From positions 1 to 28,136 of the forward strand of contig JAUXAJ010000028.1 of the NCBI GenBank assembly GCA_030620005.1: 28,136 nucleotides of DNA, in the 5' to 3' direction. This document shows, one piece after another, positions 21,953 to 28,136 of the stretch. Position 1 is the stretch's first letter, and each line of letters opens with the position of its first letter. The position numbers were made by a program, and so were the translations under genes. This DNA comes from Promethearchaeota archaeon (GTDB taxonomy: Archaea > Asgardarchaeota > Lokiarchaeia > Sigynarchaeales > SOKP01). The notes beneath the pieces are model-generated. The model was not told where the DNA came from and ran no database searches. It worked only from the letters and a program-made list of their open reading frames with translations.

Positions 21953-22075
21953 CTGAACATCAAATTCGATGTAATCGGCTCCATGTTTGAATGCTTTTTC
22001 AAAAGCCATAATAGTATTTTCATCTGCATTTACTCGACACCCTCTATGGCCTATATAATAGAAATTTCTTCTCAT
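21953..22075 (-). pseudogene. Glycerophosphodiester phosphodiesterase, truncated after 41 codons
   Basis: From the ATG at 22075 the frame reads IGHRG, ENT, AFEKAFKHGADYIEFDVQ. These are the first conserved blocks of GDPD proteins (HRG with the catalytic histidine, ENT metal region, GAD.IE.DV). Normal proteins are about 230-250 residues. After Q41 the frame runs into unrelated GC-rich hairpin sequence, so most of the enzyme, including the second catalytic histidine region, is missing. The remainder is not found elsewhere in the window. It lies 36 bp after a membrane-protein gene on the same strand and was probably the last gene of that operon. Strong marker of an insertion or rearrangement boundary. 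Confidence 0.8.
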
Positions 22076-22110
22076 AACAATAAAGCTAAAAATATTACAT
22101 TTTAATATCT

Positions 22111-22548
22111 TCAACCCATTTGTACTAGATACAAATAACACAATATAATTATTAACCCTATTAATGTAATAAGAAAAACTAACGGATTTCTAATTGTTTG
22201 AATTATTGATAAGCCTAATAACATTAAAATTTCTTTCCAATTAGCTGGTTTTCCCATTAAATCCTTATAATTTCCAATACTTACCACCATGAACAAAAAG
22301 GATAACAATATTGCACTAACTTTTATTGTTATATCAATAATATCAAAAATATCAATAGTTTCAAAAATAATCTCGTCAAGATTCGCAAAAATTGTAATGA
22401 TACCAGCGTTAAATAAAAATGAGATTATTAAAAATACGCATCCAAGGGCAGCAGATATTTTTAGAGATTTATATGCTTGTACCTCATCAAGAATTAACTT
22501 TTTCTTTGTGGTAACCCCTTTTTTCTGTTCTTTTTTAACTTTTGGCAT
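22111..22548 (-). CDS. Small polytopic membrane protein
   Basis: 145 residues with a basic N-terminus (about 25 residues) and three hydrophobic segments near 32-54, 74-92 and 117-141. No family recognised. The gene abuts the end of the surface-protein gene upstream (stop and start are adjacent), so the pair are co-expressed. The truncated GDPD gene follows, suggesting a former three-gene envelope operon. Confidence 0.7.
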   Translation of the reverse strand: MPKVKKEQKKGVTTKKKLILDEVQAYKSLKISAALGCVFLIISFLFNAGIITIFANLDEIIFETIDIFDIIDITIKVSAILLSFLFMVVSIGNYKDLMGKPANWKEILMLLGLSIIQTIRNPLVFLITLIGLIIILCYLYLVQMG

Positions 22549-23358
22549 TTATCGTTTTAACCGTAATATTTTTTTCTTTAATACTGCAATTTTATAGATA
22601 TAAAACCCAAAAAGACCATATATAATAATAAAAATAATAATTGATAAAATATAAAGGATTTCTTCCCAATTTGTTTCTTCAGGAGGGATGGGGGGATATT
22701 GAATGTTAATCTGAACAATACAACTTTTTTTAGTTCCACTCCAATAAGAATGAGAGCTTGTCTCGCCATATATAATTTTAAAGCTATATTCCGATCCATA
22801 ATCTAAAAAAACATCGTTATCATCTTGAGTATTATTCACAGGTATGGAAAATTCGCATGTTACTGTTTTACCTTCTAATTTCGCCTTACCCATTCCGTTG
22901 TAGATTGAATCTTCTTTAAATACGCCATTTTCAATGTAATAATCAAGGAATTTAGATTTGTTTAATATTGGATCAGTAAATTGAATAATTTTTGCATCTA
23001 CAAATTTTTCTTTAGTATCTTTAGAAATTAATATACCTATAAATTCTTTAGAATTATGAAACTCAAGGTCATATTGAATAGATAAGTAAAGATTTGAATC
23101 ATTTTGCATTACCCATAATTTAAATAATAACCCTAAATCTGTTGAAGATTGGCTAGAATTTAAAATGATAGAAATCTTCTTTGCGCTATTCCATTCATTT
23201 GCGTCGGTATCTATATAACCGTCAACTTCAGGAGCGTCTCCAAATACAGGAACTATTTCTTCTGTGACCGCCAATGATTCAATTACAATGAAGCTCGAAG
23301 TTAGGATTAAATTAATGAGTAATGCATAAATGAAAATCTTAACGATAGGTTTACCCAA
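22549..23358 (-). CDS. Secreted, membrane-anchored CBM9/DOMON-like surface protein
   Basis: 269 residues. Residues 1-31 form a signal peptide or anchor. Then comes PEVDGYIDTDANEWNSAKKISI, followed by LGLLFKLWVMQNDSNLYLSIQYD. This is the pattern of carbohydrate-binding-module-9-like (DOMON-like) beta-sandwich domains: DG..D..W..A, then W.....LY....V.D. A hydrophobic helix near residues 237-260 and a short basic tail anchor it in the membrane with the domain outside. Ligand unknown; the fold is used for sugars or haem. Its operon partner is the small membrane protein at 22111. Confidence 0.72.
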   Translation of the reverse strand: MGKPIVKIFIYALLINLILTSSFIVIESLAVTEEIVPVFGDAPEVDGYIDTDANEWNSAKKISIILNSSQSSTDLGLLFKLWVMQNDSNLYLSIQYDLEFHNSKEFIGILISKDTKEKFVDAKIIQFTDPILNKSKFLDYYIENGVFKEDSIYNGMGKAKLEGKTVTCEFSIPVNNTQDDNDVFLDYGSEYSFKIIYGETSSHSYWSGTKKSCIVQINIQYPPIPPEETNWEEILYILSIIIFIIIYGLFGFYIYKIAVLKKKILRLKR

Positions 23359-23450
23359 GATATGATGCCACTTATTATGTATAATTAAGTTTTCTCTTAT
23401 TAAAATTGATAATTAAATTTTGTTAAAGTTTTTTTCGTTTTTTTTCACTT

Positions 23451-23915
23451 TCATGTATATTTTGGGAGGAAATTAGGGAGAAGTACCCAAATTTTAAACT
23501 TATTTAAATATACTATGATATAATTCATAATACTTTTTATTTCACGCTTTGCATCAGAATTACTATTATTATATACTGCAAATGATTTTGGTCCAATAGC
23601 TACTAACTTCCCTGATAAATCTTTTTCTCTTTTAATAAAAAACCAAAATGGCTTATTTTTTTCGTTGTCTTTTGCAATTATGAGCATCCATGGGTTATAT
23701 GTCCAATCTTCATTGTCAGGATTTAATACTTTTTCAATTACTCGTCTTGTAGAATATTTTTTAGTCATTTTGATTGTTTTGAACAATGTTTGAAAATAAC
23801 TTCTTTTTATACTGATATATCCTTTAAAATAAGATTTCGCATCAATTAATTCGAGTTCTTTATCGAATTCGAGTTCCGAATCCGAATATTTTAAAAAAAT
23901 CTTCCAATTATTCAT
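23451..23915 (-). CDS. Unknown 154-aa protein
   Basis: Soluble, mixed alpha/beta. Segments include KYSDSELEFDKELELIDAKS and WMLIIAKDNEKNKPFWFFIK, then a C-terminal helix and an aromatic tail. No family recognised. It lies 42 bp downstream of the 141-aa gene on the same strand and is probably co-transcribed with it. Confidence 0.6.
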   Translation of the reverse strand: MNNWKIFLKYSDSELEFDKELELIDAKSYFKGYISIKRSYFQTLFKTIKMTKKYSTRRVIEKVLNPDNEDWTYNPWMLIIAKDNEKNKPFWFFIKREKDLSGKLVAIGPKSFAVYNNSNSDAKREIKSIMNYIIVYLNKFKIWVLLPNFLPKYT

Positions 23916-23956
23916 GATTTTTACAATCTATATTAAATATAAGAAATATAATATTT

Positions 23957-24382
23957 TTATCCAATTTCTTCTATTATTATTTCTTTAAACATATTTCTAA
24001 TCTTATCTAAAGAAGTTTTTAAATTTTCACTTTTTAATTCAGATAAATTTAAATTCAAATAGCATTCATATAAGAGTTGATTTTTTTTCAAGCAAAGTCC
24101 AGATGAGTGAATTATATCGTAATTTTGAACAATTTTTATCATATTTTCTAAAGCCTTTTCTGGTACGCTCGAACCATATAAACTGATTTTCAATATTTTT
24201 TCTTTATTAATAGGATAAACAGTGATCCTAATAGATTTCTCTGTCTCTGATTGAATCACTAATAAATACGGTTTATCGACGGATTCTATGATATTAGATA
24301 ACGAGACATGTAATCTGACTTCTAAAGTGTCATCAATTCTTTGAATGTTTGCTTTGGTTAATAGATCTTTTGATTGTTTCAT
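23957..24382 (-). CDS. Small protein with an ACT-like pattern, unknown function
   Basis: 141 residues. After a helical start, KPYLLVIQSETEKSIRITVYP gives two strands. Then come KILKISLYGSSVPEKALENM, YDIIHSSGLCLKKNQLLYECYL and a long C-terminal helix (LKTSLDKIRNMFKEI). The order strand-helix-strand-strand-helix, with an HSSG turn, resembles the ACT regulatory fold used for small-ligand sensing. No ligand motif is certain, so this is a structural guess. It is the first gene before the 154-aa gene, with an inverted repeat about 80-107 bp upstream of its start. Confidence 0.5.
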   Translation of the reverse strand: MKQSKDLLTKANIQRIDDTLEVRLHVSLSNIIESVDKPYLLVIQSETEKSIRITVYPINKEKILKISLYGSSVPEKALENMIKIVQNYDIIHSSGLCLKKNQLLYECYLNLNLSELKSENLKTSLDKIRNMFKEIIIEEIG

Positions 24383-24461
24383 TGTAATAAGTGTATTGTA
24401 AATCTTTTTTTATTGTTTTCTTTTATTTTATTTTATTATAATGAAATATAATTCAGATCAT

Positions 24462-24489
24462 TAAAATTAATGACAATACATTAATTTTA
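24462..24489. promoter_or_regulatory. 11-bp perfect inverted repeat
   Basis: TAAAATTAATG and CATTAATTTTA are exact complements around a 6-bp spacer ACAATA. The site lies upstream of the 141-aa minus-strand gene, so an operator is the simplest reading. A recombination core is possible by its geometry. Confidence 0.5.
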
Positions 24490-24726
24490 TTTCATGTACT
24501 ACTATCAAACCCATCATTTGAAGTTTTTTGCGGTTGTATTACTACCCTAACAATTATGTCAACCGAAATGGCGGTTGGGAACATATTTCTCAAAATATTT
24601 TATCCTCCGTTCACATCTGCCTTAATCATAAAGCCATTCGAGACTAAATTCATTATTAATTATTTTTTTTTTTTAATTCACGAATTTAACATTAATTAAA
24701 TGCGAATTTAGGCTGTAAATTACTGA

Positions 24727-24843
24727 TTTCATGTACTTGGGTTTGGATCTACGATTCTTAAAGATGAATTTAGAAAAATATTCACGAACGATGGATATGT
24801 GAATAAGGAAAAACGGAAAGAAGTTTATACCACGGTCAATTAA
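24727..24843 (+). pseudogene. Short coding remnant, origin unknown
   Basis: After an in-frame TGA, the plus strand reads LGFGSTILKDEFRKIFTNDG and continues through YVNKEKRKEVYTTVN to TAA. The composition is protein-like and unlike the surrounding AT-rich filler, but there is no start and no family is recognised. It may be the 3' end of a lost gene or transposase. Confidence 0.3.
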
Positions 24844-25222
24844 TTGTAATAATAAAATTAAAAAAAAAAGAATTATAAAATTTAGCTCATTCAAGTCAAT
24901 GCTCTCATTAAATAGTTCCCTTCATTTTAAACGATTCAAATTTTTATTTTTTCGCCTTTATTTTAAATTTAACAAGATTTATTTTTAGTTACATGAATGT
25001 CAAAAAGATTTTTTACTTATGACATTGACCATATAATGGGATATTGTTTACTATTTCCTTGATTTGTTAAACAATTTTTAAACATTCTAATAAAGAAAAT
25101 GAAAAAAATATATGTCAAGATAAGTTTAAATAGAGAACAGTAATTGTTTAATAATTTAATCATGAATAACAAAAAGAAAATGTTAGGCTCCCACAAGTGC
25201 CTATCTTTCAAAGTGAATTACA

Positions 25223-25543
25223 TTGAAAAAAGACGATGATCCAGAAAGATATGAAGATTTGTTAAAAAAAGATATGTTGAGAGAAGACACCTTATTGATA
25301 CTTAACGATATTAATAATTACTCAACAGATTACGATTTAAGTAAAAAACTATATTGTAAACTATGCAAAAAAGAAATTGAAGAACCTTATCTCCCTTTCA
25401 TTTTATGGAATAAAAATCGGGAACTTTACATTTCATTCCATTTAGAGTGTATTATTAAACCAGAAAAAGTGAATGAATTCTTTGAAATAGTGGAAAAATT
25501 TAACTATACTTACGAGATAAAAGACGAAAAGGCGAATTTTTGA
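25223..25543 (+). CDS. Shortened zinc-site paralogue of the protein at 19886
   Basis: 106 residues from a TTG start. LCKKEIEEPYLPFILWNKNR continues with LYISFHLEC and aligns residue for residue with the two-zinc-site protein at 19886, keeping the first site (CKLC plus H and C). It ends where the other continues into its CPRC/CTSC zinc ribbon, so the second site is missing. Either this is the natural short form or a 3' truncation. The DNA just after is degenerate coding sequence, which favours truncation. The copies sit 5 kb apart on opposite strands. Confidence 0.65.
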   Translation: MKKDDDPERYEDLLKKDMLREDTLLILNDINNYSTDYDLSKKLYCKLCKKEIEEPYLPFILWNKNRELYISFHLECIIKPEKVNEFFEIVEKFNYTYEIKDEKANF

Positions 25544-25576
25544 TATTAATGTTAAAAACGATAAATGTGAATAAAA

Positions 25577-25790
25577 AGTTTCTTATACAGAAATGCATTT
25601 CTAAAGGATGGCGAAATTATTTTAGATCTATCTATTCTTACAGAAAAGTTAGCAAGAATTTTTATATGGATATTGTGTTAATTGTAAAAAGCTTCTTAAT
25701 AGTCTGGTGGGGATTCCAAAAATATTTTTTGTTATAGGTGTTCTGGTTTCAAAAAATGAAAATATCTCTATTTATTATGAGGAAGATATG
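25577..25790 (+). pseudogene. Frameshifted gene remnant converging on pop5
   Basis: One frame reads AFLKDGEIILDLSILTEKLA and ends at a TAA. Another continues as FLYGYCVNCKKLLNSLVGIP and runs on to ISIYYEED. The switch lies at a T5 run near 25655. Joined, they would give a soluble protein piece with a CVNC pair. The end overlaps the 3' end of the convergent pop5 gene. No family recognised. A sequencing indel is possible. Confidence 0.35.
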
Positions 25791-26116
25791 TGCGTATGTG
25801 CGTATGTGCGTATTTTACGAATCGTTGCGCTAGTTTTTATTGGAGCTAGGATAATTCTTTTATTATTATGTTCTTTTATCATTGTTAACGCTGTAATTAT
25901 AATTTCTTTTGTAGTATTTGAACACCTTAATATTCCATAGCTTTCTTTTAAATTAAGTTCCAATAACCATAATCCTATTTTATTTGCTTCTTTCATCCCA
26001 AAATACCTCCATATTGAACGCCAAATGGTTCTTAAAAAATCTTGTTTTTCAAGCTTAATTGCACCCTCTACATAGATTTTGAATAAAATATATCTCTGCC
26101 TTTCTTTTTTAACCAT
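25775..26116 (-). CDS. RNase P protein subunit Pop5
   Basis: 113 residues from the ATG at 26116, chosen because GGGAG lies 6 nt upstream; an upstream GTG (26131) would overlap the rpp30 stop. The sequence follows the Pop5/Rpp14 family: RYILFKIYVEG at the start, a middle FLRTIWRSIWRYFGMKEAN, LLELNLKESYGILRCSNTTK, then a helix and IILAPIKTSATIRKI. Pop5 pairs with Rpp30 in the catalytic-domain subcomplex of archaeal RNase P, which trims tRNA 5' leaders. The C-terminus overlaps a TATGTGCG tandem repeat and a convergent gene remnant, so the last residues (YAHTHISSS) may be recently altered. Confidence 0.85.
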   Translation of the reverse strand: MVKKERQRYILFKIYVEGAIKLEKQDFLRTIWRSIWRYFGMKEANKIGLWLLELNLKESYGILRCSNTTKEIIITALTMIKEHNNKRIILAPIKTSATIRKIRTYAHTHISSS

Positions 26117-26127
26117 TTTTACTCCCT

Positions 26128-26859
26128 TCACGAAACTAATTTAACTCCGGGTTCAAAAGCTGTCTTATTTTGGCGATTTTGGACCCTTTTTAATAATTGT
26201 ATCAAGTTATCTTTAAAAGATTTTTTTGCTTCAGCTATAGGCATCTGAAGGAGTGTATGACAAATACTCACTAGACATCTTTGATGTCTAATATCATAGA
26301 TATCGTCAAAATTTCCATTAATTATAAAATTAGCTTTCTTCTTCATTGCCAATTGAATAAAACGATACAAGATCCTAGAGTTTTTTGATTGAACTGATTT
26401 TACATTTGCCATCATCGGTGCTAAAGAAAATTCTATAAATGAATTGTTTTGTTTTGTTAATGATATCACTCCAGGAGTAAGAGTTCTTAATATATTTTGA
26501 TTTGAAAAAGATATTAAATCAACTCTTGAATCGCTAGCAGCAGCTATTTGAATTTTTTTATTAGATGTTTCAACCGAAAGAATGTGAGGAAAATTATTGA
26601 AGTTCTTTACGCTTTTCTTAAATTCTATTAAATTCTTAGGCCTTAAATTTAATCTAAAAAATATGTTAATGTTTATATCGTTCTCAATTTTTTTTTTTAT
26701 GTTTATAGGCATTTTTTTTACATTATTTTTTGGTTCTAAAATTACATTCTTAATGCCTAATTTTTCGCAAAATTCTAATTTTTCCTTAATTTTATTGAAA
26801 TCTTCGAAATCCACCGGCATTCTGGAATTAAAATACGACAAACAACATTTTCCTCGCAA
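26128..26859 (-). CDS. RNase P protein subunit Rpp30
   Basis: About 243 residues. The N-terminal region (CCLSYFNSRMPVDF, then KLEFCEKLGIKNVILEPKN) and later ININIFFRLNLRPKN, AAASDSRVDLISFSNQN and LTKQNNSFIEFSLAPMM follow the Rpp30 TIM-barrel: RL..k, D.....vD....p, d..l...a...e....l. Rpp30 forms a heterotetramer with Pop5. The gene ends overlapping the first possible Pop5 start codon, the usual archaeal pairing. Start: the TTG at 26859 gives the full first strand, while ATG 26820 (MPVDF) would remove it, so TTG is preferred. These genes are core host functions and mark this side as chromosome. Confidence 0.85.
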   Translation of the reverse strand: MRGKCCLSYFNSRMPVDFEDFNKIKEKLEFCEKLGIKNVILEPKNNVKKMPINIKKKIENDININIFFRLNLRPKNLIEFKKSVKNFNNFPHILSVETSNKKIQIAAASDSRVDLISFSNQNILRTLTPGVISLTKQNNSFIEFSLAPMMANVKSVQSKNSRILYRFIQLAMKKKANFIINGNFDDIYDIRHQRCLVSICHTLLQMPIAEAKKSFKDNLIQLLKRVQNRQNKTAFEPGVKLVS

Positions 26860-26906
26860 ATCTCACTTAATTCATAAAAAACAATCTTAAGATTTTAATT
26901 AAAATT

Positions 26907-26927
26907 ATAATAAAAAAATTTTATTAT
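26907..26927. promoter_or_regulatory. 9-bp palindrome between rpp30 and the HcyBio gene
   Basis: ATAATAAAA and TTTTATTAT flank AAA in the divergent promoter region. An operator or simply AT-rich symmetry; no regulator is assigned. Confidence 0.3.
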
Positions 26928-26975
26928 CATTAAGTATTTAAAATGTTATTCTTTAGCAAAAAATAAGTGTATTTT

Positions 26976-28136
26976 GTGATTAAAAAAAGAAGTTTATCTG
27001 AGATAAGAAAAAGAATCGAGAATGGCACGGCAAATGTTTTAACTGTCCAAGAGCTTATAGATCGTTTAAGCAACGGTGAGAAAGTTCAATTTGAAGATGT
27101 AGATGTTATAACAACTGCCACCAAGGCTTTAATGAGCGGAATTGCGGGAATATTTTCTTTCCGACTATCGCCTCCAAAAACTTTAAGAAAATTTACTGAA
27201 GTGAGTATAAATGGGATACCTGCATTTCCGGGACCATGTCCTAACGAATATTTAGGCATTGTAGATTTAATGATTTATGGAACAGCTCAAAGTAGAACTC
27301 GTGATAATTATTCTGGTGGTTTACTTTTTAGGGATTTAGTTGATGGAAAAAGTGCAAAAATAATCGCAAGAAGTAGTGAAGGCGAAAAAGTAGAAAAAGA
27401 ATTGACTTTAGACGAAATGCAATTTGCTAGATTAATGGGGACTCGACAAGCGATAAAAAATTATAATGCAATGATAAATTGTGAATCCTATGATGTTAAC
27501 ACTATCTTTTCGTGCCTTCCATTTAAAGGGAATAAGATAGAAATTACATTTTCTGGCTGTGGCGCCTTGAATCCCTTTCAAAACGACCCTGAATTCGAGA
27601 GTTTCGGAGTAGGGACGCCATTATTAGTAAATGGAGGGGTTGGTTACCTCGTGGGTCCTGGAACTCGCAACTATATCCTAAAGCCTAACATGATGACAAT
27701 CGCAGATTTTCGGGGAATGAAGCCTGAATACATGGGAGCATTTAAAACATCTTACGGGCAAGAGCCAATTTGTAGCATTGCCATTCCTATTCCAATTATA
27801 AACGAAAAAGTATTCAATAACATTGTTAAATCGGATAAAGATGTTAAATTAACCATCTTAAGCCTTGTAGGGAGAGAGAAAGTTGGAGAAATAAGCTATG
27901 CTGATGTGTGGGATAAGAATTTTCAAGTAAAATTCGATTACAAAGCATGTGAAAACTGCGATGAATGTAATGTAGCTGAAATGTGTCCTACAAGCGCCCT
28001 GATTACCAAAAATGATAAAATAATTTCGATAGATCGTAACCGCTGTTTTAATTGTGGAACTTGTGCAACTTTATGTTCAGAGGCGTTTCATTTAGATTTA
28101 AAAAAAATAAAATTTGAAGGAAAGGAAATACCCGTG
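26976..28136 (+). CDS. Homocysteine biosynthesis (HcyBio/DUF39) protein with ferredoxin motifs, 3'-truncated by the window
   Basis: 387 codons from GTG 26976 (GTG 26967 also possible), open to the window end. The HcyBio domain covers about residues 10-310: FEDVDVITTATKALMSGIAG, then FPGPCPNEYLGIVDLMIYGT, FSGCGALNPF and GTPLLVNGGVGYLVGPGTRN. This enzyme family makes homocysteine from aspartate semialdehyde using sulfide in methanogens and other anaerobes. Two 4Fe-4S binding motifs follow, starting at C325 (CENCDECNVAEMCP) and C357 (CFNCGTCATLC), which probably deliver electrons. In methanogens the ferredoxin part is often a separate protein; here it is fused. It points to an anaerobic host with sulfide-based methionine synthesis. 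Confidence 0.88.
   Translation, partial: MIKKRSLSEIRKRIENGTANVLTVQELIDRLSNGEKVQFEDVDVITTATKALMSGIAGIFSFRLSPPKTLRKFTEVSINGIPAFPGPCPNEYLGIVDLMIYGTAQSRTRDNYSGGLLFRDLVDGKSAKIIARSSEGEKVEKELTLDEMQFARLMGTRQAIKNYNAMINCESYDVNTIFSCLPFKGNKIEITFSGCGALNPFQNDPEFESFGVGTPLLVNGGVGYLVGPGTRNYILKPNMMTIADFRGMKPEYMGAFKTSYGQEPICSIAIPIPIINEKVFNNIVKSDKDVKLTILSLVGREKVGEISYADVWDKNFQVKFDYKACENCDECNVAEMCPTSALITKNDKIISIDRNRCFNCGTCATLCSEAFHLDLKKIKFEGKEIPV

Larger units (their letters stand above)
24383..25222. other. 840-bp stretch without an intact gene
   Basis: It contains the inverted repeat at 24462-24489, a hairpin CAACCG-AAATGG-CGGTTG near 24560-24577, and a probable coding remnant at 24727-24843. AT-rich DNA leads to the zinc-protein gene at 25223. 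Other frames are hydrophobic low-complexity shadows. No RNA gene recognised. Confidence 0.5.

Noticed and set aside
21830..21960. tRNA, RNase P RNA or hammerhead ribozyme in the GC-rich segment
   Set aside because: No acceptor stem or T-loop of tRNA, no RNase P conserved regions and no CUGANGA...GAAA core could be found. Only two simple hairpins are certain.
21881..22141. GDPD frame read as a complete 86-aa protein
   Set aside because: Residues after Q41 are translated hairpin DNA with no relation to the family, and the residues before the chosen ATG overlap the upstream gene. It is treated as a truncated gene.
24673..25211. Minus-strand frames at 24673-24894 and 25017-25211
   Set aside because: Low-complexity, Phe/Leu/Ile-rich, no ribosome-binding site, and one overlaps a more protein-like plus-strand remnant.

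Overview
The window is a very AT-rich archaeal sequence. Archaeal identity rests on RadA, a multi-OB-fold RPA with a zinc finger, RNase P proteins Pop5 and Rpp30, and a homocysteine-biosynthesis (HcyBio/DUF39) protein fused to ferredoxin motifs. Low GC, frequent TTG/GTG starts and several zinc-ribbon proteins fit a Lokiarchaeia-like Asgard archaeon, but that lineage is an inference and is not proven here. No rRNA, tRNA, CRISPR array, intact transposase or integrase gene was recognised.

Layout. (1) 1-2.95 kb: a perfect palindrome, a broken 3' gene fragment and an 821-residue membrane protein. This unit is bounded by two near-identical 26-bp direct repeats (202-227 and 2954-2979). (2) 2.95-9.5 kb: a compact, overlapping minus-strand operon reading RPA, an RPA-associated OB protein, an 85-aa protein, an HTH/zinc protein, a polytopic membrane protein, a membrane-anchored HerA/TraG-type ATPase and a CoiA-like nuclease. 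A divergent AbrB-like gene sits at its head. (3) 9.5-16.9 kb: a decayed copy of the membrane-protein gene, a DUF4145-like protein, an AbiJ/HEPN-type abortive-infection protein, and a second operon. That operon starts with RadA, again has a divergent AbrB-like paralogue, then runs through several small unknown proteins and an RHH regulator to a paralogue of the membrane protein. (4) 17.5-21.8 kb: a two-gene cassette with a PD-(D/E)XK nuclease and an unknown partner, a zinc-finger protein with a tiny upstream gene, a repeat-rich non-coding stretch with G-quadruplex motifs, and two coupled small genes. (5) 21.8-28.1 kb: probable host chromosome. It holds a glycerophosphodiester phosphodiesterase gene cut off after 41 codons at a GC-rich double hairpin, two envelope genes, two small genes, a long non-coding stretch, a zinc-finger paralogue, pop5-rpp30, and a divergent 3'-truncated HcyBio gene.

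How the genes may work together. Regions 2 and 3 share one plan: a divergent two-repeat AbrB-like protein, a recombination protein at the head (RPA or RadA), and a related membrane protein near the tail. With the HerA/TraG-like ATPase and the CoiA-like nuclease (CoiA is a competence-associated family), the best reading is an accessory DNA-transfer plus recombination island, in concept like crenarchaeal Ced or a conjugative plasmid. Transfer, direction of transport and mobility are inferred, not shown. The island also carries defence-type genes (AbiJ/HEPN, DUF4145-like, and the uncharacterised nuclease pair).
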